DNA from: Spirochaetaceae bacterium
GTDB taxonomy: Bacteria > Spirochaetota > Spirochaetia > Treponematales > Breznakiellaceae
NCBI GenBank assembly: GCA_031278215.1
Contig: JAITKV010000003.1
Span: 1-34,325 of the forward strand
Direction: 5' to 3'
DNA length: 34,325 bases
Part shown: positions 22,521-29,179 of the stretch, piece by piece
Layout of the letters: every line of letters begins with the position of its first letter
Position numbering within the stretch: position 1 is the first letter of the stretch
Translations under genes and position numbers: made by a program
Notes under the pieces: generated by a model
Told to the model about the DNA's origin: nothing
What the model saw: only the letters and a program-made list of their open reading frames with translations
Databases searched by the model: none

Positions 22521-24190
22521 AACTTCCGGTTACCAATCCGGCGCCACTCCTGCTATGTTTGTTTTTTGCCTGTGCTTCCCCCTCCCGGACAGGGACGCCC
22601 CCTCCGGCTAGGGACAATTCCGCTTCCCCTTCCGGCCCCCTGGAAGAATTGCAGTACCAGGTAGAACTGGGCGCCCCCGGTTCCCTTAGGGAGGCCGCAG
22701 GGCTGCTCCAAAGCCGGGACCTGGCCTCGTCCGAAAGGGCCGGGGCCCTGGGGGCCGCCGGCCGGGCCATTTACGAAGCCCTTTATCCCGGCGTGGATAT
22801 TTCTTTTTCCGGCGTTAATCCTCCGTTAAACCATCCCTATGCCCGAATTTTACGGGAAGCCGGAAGGGGAAATTATGTTTCGCCTCCTTTGGGTTCCCGG
22901 GATTTTCTGGAATATGTTCTTCCCTTTCTGGCCTATTACGACGGCGAAATTCCCCGGACGGCGCTGCGGAACGTCCTGGGCCACCTGGACCAGGCCGCCC
23001 AGCTTAATCCCCGTTCCGTCTTGGTTCCCCTGTTCCGGGGCCTTGCCCTGGAAAAAACCGGGGACGCCCCCCAGGCGGAGGCGGCCTACCGGCAGGCCCT
23101 GGATATATCCGCGGCCTGCTACCCCGCCGAGCTGGGGTTGATACGGCTTCTTATTCTTCAGGGGGCCGACGAAAGTTTGTCCCGGCTGCAGGACCTTTCC
23201 CGGCGCTACCCCGGCAGCCGGGAAATGAAGCGGCTCCTGATTCGGCTCTATGCGGACCGGCAGGACTGGCCGGGGGCCGAGGGGGTAATTGCCGAAATGC
23301 TCCGGCAGAACAGCCGGGACGGAGAGATCCTGCTTTTGCGGGCCCGGATTCTGCTGGACCGGGGGCTGTTTCAGCAGGCCCAGGTAGCCCTGGACACATA
23401 CGCTTCCATTGATACGGGGAGCCGGGAGTATATTTTTTTGCGGGCCCGGATACAGGCCGAAGCCCACCGGAACCGGGAGGCGGCCCTGAACTACCTGCGG
23501 TCCCTAATCCGTTCGTACCCGGAGGATGCGGAAATAGCCCTTTACATGGCCCGGCTGCTGCTGGAATCCCCCCGGCCGGAGGAAAATGCCGAAGGAAGGA
23601 CGATCCTGAACCGGCTTTTGGGGGATCCTTCCCCGGAAGCCCTGGCCCTGGCGGTGGAAAATTCCATTGGACAGGAAAACTGGAAAGACGCCAAGGCCTA
23701 TTCGGACAAGCTGCTGGTCCAGCGAAAAAATAACAGGGACCTGTTTAATGCCTGCCGGATCGAAAGAGCCCTGGGGAACTATGCCGCGGCCCTGTCCCAT
23801 GCCCGGGAACTGTACAACCGGGATCCTTCCAGCGAAGAGGCGGTGTCTTCGTATATCACCGCGTTGACCGAAACGGGCCGGCAATCCGAAGCATCCCGAA
23901 TTATCGATCAACGGCTGGCGGCGGTTCCCGGGGGGGTCCAGAAGAGCAGGTACTATTACCTCCGTTCAAAGCTGCGGACCAACGAAGACGCCCTGATGAA
24001 CGATCTTCGGTCAAGCCTTTTCGAAGATCCCCTTAACCTTGATGCGCTGATTGCGATGTTTGAAATTTACCACCGTAGAAAGGATGAACGGCGGGCGGCG
24101 TATTATCTGCGGCAGGCCCTGGCTATTGCCCCCAATAACCCCCAGCTTAAGCGTTACGAGGCGGAATACCGTTCGGCTTTGGGCCCGTAG
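22517..24190 (+). CDS. TPR-repeat lipoprotein
   Basis: 557 residues starting with GTG overlapping the previous stop. A lipoprotein signal precedes Cys19 (LLLCLFFAC; relaxed spirochaetal lipobox). The rest is helical tetratricopeptide repeats, clearest at ~residues 165-200 (LVPLFRGLALEKTGDAPQAEAAYRQALDIS), 230-300, 310-345 and 395-540, ending RRAAYYLRQALAIAPNNP. Such proteins usually scaffold complexes at the outer membrane or periplasm. Coupling to the membrane protein upstream suggests an envelope role; partners are unknown. Confidence 0.85.
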   Translation: MKLPVTNPAPLLLCLFFACASPSRTGTPPPARDNSASPSGPLEELQYQVELGAPGSLREAAGLLQSRDLASSERAGALGAAGRAIYEALYPGVDISFSGVNPPLNHPYARILREAGRGNYVSPPLGSRDFLEYVLPFLAYYDGEIPRTALRNVLGHLDQAAQLNPRSVLVPLFRGLALEKTGDAPQAEAAYRQALDISAACYPAELGLIRLLILQGADESLSRLQDLSRRYPGSREMKRLLIRLYADRQDWPGAEGVIAEMLRQNSRDGEILLLRARILLDRGLFQQAQVALDTYASIDTGSREYIFLRARIQAEAHRNREAALNYLRSLIRSYPEDAEIALYMARLLLESPRPEENAEGRTILNRLLGDPSPEALALAVENSIGQENWKDAKAYSDKLLVQRKNNRDLFNACRIERALGNYAAALSHARELYNRDPSSEEAVSSYITALTETGRQSEASRIIDQRLAAVPGGVQKSRYYYLRSKLRTNEDALMNDLRSSLFEDPLNLDALIAMFEIYHRRKDERRAAYYLRQALAIAPNNPQLKRYEAEYRSALGP

Positions 24191-24222
24191 GCCGTAGGCC
24201 GTAGGCGGGGTTTTTTGCCCGC
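24187..24222. terminator. Bidirectional terminator-like hairpin with 7-bp direct repeats
   Basis: Three 7-bp units (GTAGGCC, GTAGGCC, GTAGGCG; 24187-24207) lead into GCGGG (24205-24209), a T-rich loop and CCCGC (24218-24222). It sits between two convergent genes. The T-run is in the loop rather than after the stem, so termination is plausible but unproven. Confidence 0.4.
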
Positions 24223-24230
24223 AGGCCGGG

Positions 24231-24521
24231 CTACAACAGAATAAGGCGCTTAACGGTTACGGGAAATATCCCAAAAAGCCGGTCCAGGGAGTCTTCGGCC
24301 CCGTAGGAGGCCCCGGCGGCTTTATTGTACGCTTCGATAACCAGGGCCTTTTCTTCGGCGCTGCCGGAAAAAACCGCCGAAGCCCAGGCGGCCCGGAACA
24401 GGCCCCTTTTTGCCAGATCCACGGTGGAGAGGGTTCCATAGCGGCGGGCCCCCTGGCTGTCCACCACCGCCACGGGGCCGTCGTAGCCTATGGTAAAGAT
24501 AAAATGTTCCCGGGACAGCAT
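24231..24521 (-). CDS. Small protein of unknown function next to rubredoxin
   Basis: A 96-residue soluble-looking protein with no recognised domain. It begins [21 protein letters not shown] and holds an alanine-rich helical middle (LFRAAWASAVFSGSAEEKALVIEAYN). No signal peptide, membrane segment or metal motif is visible. Its ATG overlaps the rubredoxin stop by one base (TAATG), indicating coupled translation and supporting a real gene. A link to redox or oxidative-stress defence is suggested only by this neighbour. Confidence 0.65.
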   Translation of the reverse strand: MLSREHFIFTIGYDGPVAVVDSQGARRYGTLSTVDLAKRGLFRAAWASAVFSGSAEEKALVIEAYNKAAGASYGAEDSLDRLFGIFPVTVKRLILL

Positions 24522-24682
24522 TAGGAAACGGGAGAAAAATCGGTTTTAGCTACCCCGCACAGGGGACAGACCCAGTCGTCCGGAATATCGCTAAACGCGG
24601 TGCCGGGCTGTATGCCGCCGCCGGGATCCCCCGCGGCGGGATCGTATACATAGCCGCAGAGATTGCAGACGTATTTTCCCAT
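24521..24682 (-). CDS. Rubredoxin
   Basis: A 53-residue protein with the full rubredoxin signature: C6-x2-C9 in [30 protein letters not shown] with C39-x2-C42, and the aromatic core residues. The four cysteines hold one iron. In anaerobes rubredoxin passes electrons to superoxide reductase, rubrerythrin or flavoproteins. AAGGAG precedes ATG 24682 by seven bases, a clear leadered start. The tail (AKTDFSPVS) is short. It is the first gene of a two-gene unit divergent from yajC. Confidence 0.95.
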   Translation of the reverse strand: MGKYVCNLCGYVYDPAAGDPGGGIQPGTAFSDIPDDWVCPLCGVAKTDFSPVS

Positions 24683-24776
24683 GGTTTACTCCTTACTATA
24701 AGGGTAGTAAAAAAGTCCGTCCTTGTCCACAGCGCTTATGCCAAAACCGCACCGCATGCGCGGGTGTTCTTCCCGC

Positions 24777-24805
24777 TTGAACATCTTCCGGTTCTATGTT
24801 AAGGT
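24777..24805 (+). promoter_or_regulatory. Possible yajC-secDF promoter
   Basis: TTGAAC (24777-24782), 17 bases, TAAGGT (24800-24805). TATGTT (24795-24800) is an alternative -10 at 12 bases. The start codon at 24836 has AAGGATG upstream, so this operon would carry a short leader. Confidence 0.35.
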
Positions 24806-24835
24806 GGTGCCTTAATCACTTCTAAGGATGTTAAT

Positions 24836-25198
24836 ATGAATCAATTAGTTTTTTCACTGCTTATGGCCGGGCCGGGGGGAGGCTCCGGGACAACCCAGCA
24901 AAACCTGCTGAGCATGCTTCCCATTGTTTTAATAATCGCTATTTTTTACCTCTTTATTATCCGGCCCCAGAATAAAAAACAAAAAGAAACCCAGCGCATG
25001 CTGGCGGACCTTAAAAAGGGAGACCGGATTGTAACCATCGGAGGGATCCATGGGGTTATCCAGACCGTCAGGGACGGATCGATTATTCTTAAAGTGGACG
25101 AAAACTGCAAAATAGAATTTTCCCGGAACGCCGTAGCTTCGGTAGAAAGCCAGGGCAAGGGTGAAAATTCACCGGAAGCTTCCACAGAAGAAAAATGA
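24836..25198 (+). CDS. yajC: Sec translocase accessory subunit YajC
   Basis: A 120-residue single-span membrane protein that associates with SecDF and YidC. A short N-terminal segment precedes the membrane helix LSMLPIVLIIAIFYLFIIRPQNKKQKE, followed by the cytoplasmic motif MLADLKKGDRIVTIGGIHGVI, diagnostic of YajC. AAGGATG lies before the start. Its stop overlaps the secD start (ATGA), beginning a yajC-secD-secF-ispH operon. Confidence 0.96.
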   Translation: MNQLVFSLLMAGPGGGSGTTQQNLLSMLPIVLIIAIFYLFIIRPQNKKQKETQRMLADLKKGDRIVTIGGIHGVIQTVRDGSIILKVDENCKIEFSRNAVASVESQGKGENSPEASTEEK

Positions 25199-26958
25199 AG
25201 AAACGGTACCGGTTTTTTATTGTCCTTGTAATAATGGGACTATGTCTGGTATTCCTCTATCCCACGGTCCGGTGGTATTTCTTTGTACCCAAGGATGAGC
25301 AGAATCTGGCCCTGGGTTCCCGGGAACAGATTAGAGATTATGCCCGCCGGACCGCCGGAGGGGATATGGAAAAATTAATCGCCGCCGCCAGGGGCGGGGA
25401 GGGGGTTCCGGAAGAAATGGAATTCCTGGTGGACGAGGCAAGAAAGAACTATAAAAGTTTAGGCCGGGAGATCCCTAAAACCTGGGACGCCGCCGCGGTG
25501 CTGCGGGTTTTTTCCCGTTCCGACGTCCAGAATGCCATCGAAGCCCATTACCGGGACAGAATTTTTAAAGTAAAGAACCTTCAGCAAAATTCCGTCCAGT
25601 TGGGGCTGGATCTTTCCGGGGGCCTTTCTATTGTGCTTCAGGGGAATATGGAGGGTCTGGAGAGCCGGTTCCGTGAACAGTACGGCCGTGATATTACCGA
25701 CGAAGAACGGGAAGCTCTGTTTAATCAGGCCCTGGAGGTCCTTAGCCGCCGCATCGACCGCTTTGGTCTTACCGAACCGGTTATACGCAAGCAGGGGACC
25801 GATCAGATCTATGTGGAAATTCCCGGCACCGCAGACCCGGAGCGGATTCGGGGCATTATCATGGGCAAGGGGGGGCTGGCGTTTCACATTGTGGACGAAG
25901 AGGCCACGGATACCTTTTACCGCTACCTGAGGGAACATCCCGGCACGGTTCCCAACGACGACGGAACCCTGCCCGTGGAAGGCGTAGTGCCGGATGATGT
26001 ACTGATCCTGGGGATCTATGAACGGGGGGATTACGGTCTTGACGAATGGAAGGGCTATGCGGCGGTTAAAAAGCAGGTGGGGCTGGATGGGAACCACATT
26101 CGGGACGCCCGGGCCGAACGAACCGGACAATTTAGCAAGCCGGTGGCGGTTTTTCTTTTGGACGCCGAAGGGGGGGATATCTTTTACGAGTTTACCTCCG
26201 CCAACGTTAAAAAACCCCTGGCCATTGTACTGGACAACCGCATTAGATCCATCGCCACAATTAACGGGGGGATCCATGAATCGGTGGAGTTAAGCGGCCT
26301 TGATATGGACGAAGCCAATGACATTGCCATTATCCTTCGGACCGCCGCCCTGCCGGTGGAACTGGAGGTGGTAAACCAGCAGACCATCGGTCCCTCTTTA
26401 GGGGCCGAGACCATTACCCAGGGCCTCTACGCGCTTTTGGGGGGCCTGGCGGTGGTGATGATCTTTATGCTGCTGTATTACCGCAACGCGGGGATCAACG
26501 CCCTTATTGCCCAGGCCCTTAATATCTACCTTATGTTCAGCATCCTTTCGGTCCTTAATTTTACGTTAACCCTGCCTAGTATTGCGGGTTTTATCTTAAC
26601 CATAGGAATGGCCGTGGACGCCAATGTAATTATCTTTGAACGGATGAAGGAAGAGCTGCGGCTTGGCAAGGGACGCCGGGCGGCGGTGGAGGCGGGGTTT
26701 GAAAAGGCCTTTTGGGCGATCATGGACTCCAATATCACCACCTTCATAGCCGCCCTGTTCCTGTCGCAACTGGGAACCGGGCCCATTAAGGGCTTTGCGG
26801 TAAGCCTGGCCATCGGGGTGTTTTCGTCGGTGTTTACCGCCCTCTTTGTTTCCCGGCTTATCTTTGATTTTAGCACCGATGTGATGGGCAGTAAAAAGCT
26901 TTCAGTGGGCTGGTTTATAAAGCCTATCCGGGCGGATCATTCCGAAGGTAGGGCATAA
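25195..26958 (+). CDS. secD: Protein translocase subunit SecD
   Basis: 587 residues. SecD uses the proton-motive force with SecF to pull exported proteins through SecYEG. An N-terminal membrane helix (FFIVLVIMGLCLVFLYPTV), a large periplasmic part with LGLDLSGGLSIVLQG, RRIDRFGLTEPVIRKQG, IPGTADPERIRGIIMGKGGLAFH, and FTSANVKKPLAIVLDNRI, then five membrane helices with GLAVVMIFMLLYYRNAG, AGFILTIGMAVDANVIIFERMKEEL and ANITTFIAALFLSQLGTGPIKGFAVSLAIGV-type motifs (here SNITTF). Coupled to yajC by ATGA and to secF by TAATG. Confidence 0.96.
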   Translation: MKKRYRFFIVLVIMGLCLVFLYPTVRWYFFVPKDEQNLALGSREQIRDYARRTAGGDMEKLIAAARGGEGVPEEMEFLVDEARKNYKSLGREIPKTWDAAAVLRVFSRSDVQNAIEAHYRDRIFKVKNLQQNSVQLGLDLSGGLSIVLQGNMEGLESRFREQYGRDITDEEREALFNQALEVLSRRIDRFGLTEPVIRKQGTDQIYVEIPGTADPERIRGIIMGKGGLAFHIVDEEATDTFYRYLREHPGTVPNDDGTLPVEGVVPDDVLILGIYERGDYGLDEWKGYAAVKKQVGLDGNHIRDARAERTGQFSKPVAVFLLDAEGGDIFYEFTSANVKKPLAIVLDNRIRSIATINGGIHESVELSGLDMDEANDIAIILRTAALPVELEVVNQQTIGPSLGAETITQGLYALLGGLAVVMIFMLLYYRNAGINALIAQALNIYLMFSILSVLNFTLTLPSIAGFILTIGMAVDANVIIFERMKEELRLGKGRRAAVEAGFEKAFWAIMDSNITTFIAALFLSQLGTGPIKGFAVSLAIGVFSSVFTALFVSRLIFDFSTDVMGSKKLSVGWFIKPIRADHSEGRA

Positions 26959-28181
26959 TGCGCAGAATCATAAAGTTTTCCCGGTGTTTTGTCTTTACCT
27001 CCGTACTTTCCCTGGTCCTTATCGCCGCAGGAATTGCCGGTTATTTTGTAAAGGGCGGTTTTAATGTGGGGATTGATTTTCAGGCGGGGCTGATTCAGGA
27101 AGTCCAGCTTGCCCCCAGGGCTTTTAGTTTAAGTTACGAGGGCTTAGGAAATGCCCTTCTTTCCCTAAACGGGGTCAGCCTAAGCGTGGCGGTTTCGGGG
27201 GTTGGGATTCAGGGCTTTACCAACCAGTACCTGCTGGCCGATTATGGCACCATCGGAGCTTTTGCCCAGGCCTTAGACCAGATTGAGGGGGTTTCTGTTT
27301 CCACAGAAGTTTCCGGCTCCACCCCCTTTGCGCTTCTGGCGCTGGATACCCAATCTACCCCGGCCCTGGGTTCCGAACCATATTGGGTCCACTACCTTCC
27401 CCTGGGGGCCGCGCCGGTTCCCACGGAGGAACTGTCCCGGGCCCTTTCCGGCTTTGGGAATCCGGCGGTTCAAGCCCTGGGGGATCCCGGGGAGCGGCGT
27501 TTTATGATCCGCATACAGGAAGACGCCATAAGCGGAGACTTTCAAACCACCGATATCGGCCGGGCCCTGGATGAGTATTTTGGCGAAGGGGAAACGGTGG
27601 TTGTCAGCTCCAATTATGTGGGCTCCCGTTTTTCCAAGACCCTGGCGGATCAGGCGGTGTGGCTTTTAAGCGCGACCCTGCTGCTTATTTTGCTGTACGC
27701 CTCCATACGGTTTAAGCCTCAATACGCCGTTGGAGCGGTGCTGGCAATAATACACGACGGCCTTATTATGGTGGCTTTTATCGCCTGGTCCCGGATGGAA
27801 TTTAATACTACCACCATCGCGGCAATCCTTACTATTCTGGGATATTCGATCAACGACACCATCGTTATCTTCGACCGGATTCGGGAAACCAGACACAACT
27901 TTCCCGGCGATGATTTTGAACTGATCCTTAACCGTTCCATCACCGAAACCCTGGGCCGGACCTTTATTACCACCGTTACCACCATGCTGGCGGTCTTATC
28001 TCTGTATATCTTTACCACCGGCTCAATGAAGGATTTTGCCCTGGCCCTGCTGGTGGGTTTAATTTCCGGGGTTTATTCAACGATCTTTATTGCTTCCGGT
28101 TTTGTGCTTTTCTGGGACCGCCATGTTCCCCGGGGCAGGGCAAAAAAGGAAACGGAAGTTATTTCTGCCCTTGAAACCTAG
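26958..28181 (+). CDS. secF: Protein translocase subunit SecF
   Basis: 407 residues, the partner of SecD. N-terminal helix (VFTSVLSLVLIAAGIAGYFV), the GGFNVGIDFQAGLIQE motif (SecF form GIDFxGG, here GIDFQAG), and a periplasmic domain longer than usual (~residues 50-215). Five membrane helices follow with YASIRFKPQYAVGAVLAIIHDGLIMVAF, ILTILGYSINDTIVIFDRIRE and LNRSITETLGRTFITTVTTMLAVLSLYIFTTGSMKDFALALLVGLISGVYSTIFIAS. The C-terminal tail is basic. ispH follows three bases after its stop. Confidence 0.96.
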   Translation: MRRIIKFSRCFVFTSVLSLVLIAAGIAGYFVKGGFNVGIDFQAGLIQEVQLAPRAFSLSYEGLGNALLSLNGVSLSVAVSGVGIQGFTNQYLLADYGTIGAFAQALDQIEGVSVSTEVSGSTPFALLALDTQSTPALGSEPYWVHYLPLGAAPVPTEELSRALSGFGNPAVQALGDPGERRFMIRIQEDAISGDFQTTDIGRALDEYFGEGETVVVSSNYVGSRFSKTLADQAVWLLSATLLLILLYASIRFKPQYAVGAVLAIIHDGLIMVAFIAWSRMEFNTTTIAAILTILGYSINDTIVIFDRIRETRHNFPGDDFELILNRSITETLGRTFITTVTTMLAVLSLYIFTTGSMKDFALALLVGLISGVYSTIFIASGFVLFWDRHVPRGRAKKETEVISALET

Positions 28182-28184
28182 CCT

Positions 28185-29093
28185 ATGACGGTAATTCGGG
28201 CCCGGGTCCTTGGGTTTTGCATGGGGGTCCGCCGGGCCGTTGATTTGGCGGAGGGGGAACTGGCTGCGGGGGGATCGGCTGTTTCCGGGGTCTGTTCCTA
28301 CGGCCCCCTGATCCACAATCCCCAGGTTTTACGGTCCCTTGAAAAGCGGGGACTTGGCATTATCGACGAGAAGGACCCGGCGAATCCGGCCCGTCCATCG
28401 GTGGTAATCGTGCGGGCCCACGGAATAAGCCCCGCCCTGGAAGAAAATATCCGCCGCCGGGGGGCCCGGATCGTGGACGCAACGTGCCCCAAGGTTAAGG
28501 CCAGTCAAAGGGCCGCCCTGGACCTGGCAAAGCGGGGCTTAACCGTTTTTATTGCCGGTGAAAAAACCCATGCGGAGGTACAGGGCATTGCCGGCTATGT
28601 GGAAGCCGGGGCGGCGGCGCATAATGGGGCGCCCTGGATTATTGTAGGAAACGCCGCCGAAGCCAGGGACGCCGCATGCGCCCTGGGCCGGAAACAACCC
28701 GGAGCGAAGGCGGCCCTTATCGCCCAGACCACTCTTTCCCAAGACGAGTACGCCCTTATAGCGTCGGCGATTACAGAAACCTTTCCCGATCTGGAGATCC
28801 GCAGCACCATATGCGGGGCCACCAGGGAACGGCAGGATGCGTTACGGGAGCTTTGCGCCCGCTGCGACGCCCTTGTCATTGCCGGGGGGAAAGGGTCGGC
28901 CAATACCCGGCGGCTTCTTGCCATAGCCCGGCAGTGCGGCAAACCCGCGTGGCTTATCGAAACCGCCGCAGACCTGCCGCCGGAACTAAAGGGGTATCAA
29001 ACCCTGGGGCTTAGCGCCGGAGCTTCTACCCCGGATAATGTTATTGAAGAAATCTTTGCCCTGCTTACGGGGGACGAAAAAAGTTTGCCCTGA
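28185..29093 (+). CDS. ispH: 4-hydroxy-3-methylbut-2-enyl diphosphate reductase (IspH/LytB)
   Basis: The last step of the MEP isoprenoid pathway, making IPP and DMAPP with a [4Fe-4S] cluster. 302 residues. The three cluster cysteines appear in GFCMGVRRAV, DATCPKVKAS and TICGATRERQ; substrate histidines in GPLIHNPQV, VRAHGIS and the position GEKTHAEVQG, where most homologues have HPEV. GGKGSANTRRL and SAGASTPDNVIEE complete the family pattern. It is the last gene of the yajC-secDF operon; an imperfect hairpin follows. Confidence 0.96.
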   Translation: MTVIRARVLGFCMGVRRAVDLAEGELAAGGSAVSGVCSYGPLIHNPQVLRSLEKRGLGIIDEKDPANPARPSVVIVRAHGISPALEENIRRRGARIVDATCPKVKASQRAALDLAKRGLTVFIAGEKTHAEVQGIAGYVEAGAAAHNGAPWIIVGNAAEARDAACALGRKQPGAKAALIAQTTLSQDEYALIASAITETFPDLEIRSTICGATRERQDALRELCARCDALVIAGGKGSANTRRLLAIARQCGKPAWLIETAADLPPELKGYQTLGLSAGASTPDNVIEEIFALLTGDEKSLP

Positions 29094-29097
29094 ATGC

Positions 29098-29122
29098 GAT
29101 ATTCCGGCCTGCGCGGAATATC
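29098..29122. terminator. Inverted repeat after ispH
   Basis: GATATTCC (29098-29105) and GGAATATC (29115-29122) form a perfect 8-bp stem with a nine-base loop right after the ispH stop. There is no T-tract. It may end the Sec operon before the valS promoter. Confidence 0.4.
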
Positions 29123-29143
29123 CCCGCCGGTTTGCTTTGTAAC

Positions 29144-29172
29144 TTGAATAATTAACGGACAATGGGTATATT
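29144..29172 (+). promoter_or_regulatory. Promoter of valS (leaderless-type)
   Basis: TTGAAT (29144-29149), 17 bases, TATATT (29167-29172), then seven bases to ATG 29180. No Shine-Dalgarno precedes ATG 29180. It leaves no room for a T-box leader and rules against the earlier ATG 29162. Confidence 0.65.
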
Positions 29173-29179
29173 TTTCACA

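Noticed and set aside
25459-26277. A 272-codon minus-strand frame within secD
   Set aside because: A shadow of secD, whose plus-strand motifs are complete.
29094-29179. A T-box leader for valS
   Set aside because: The region is too short, has no T-box or specifier features, and a promoter ends seven bases before the start codon.
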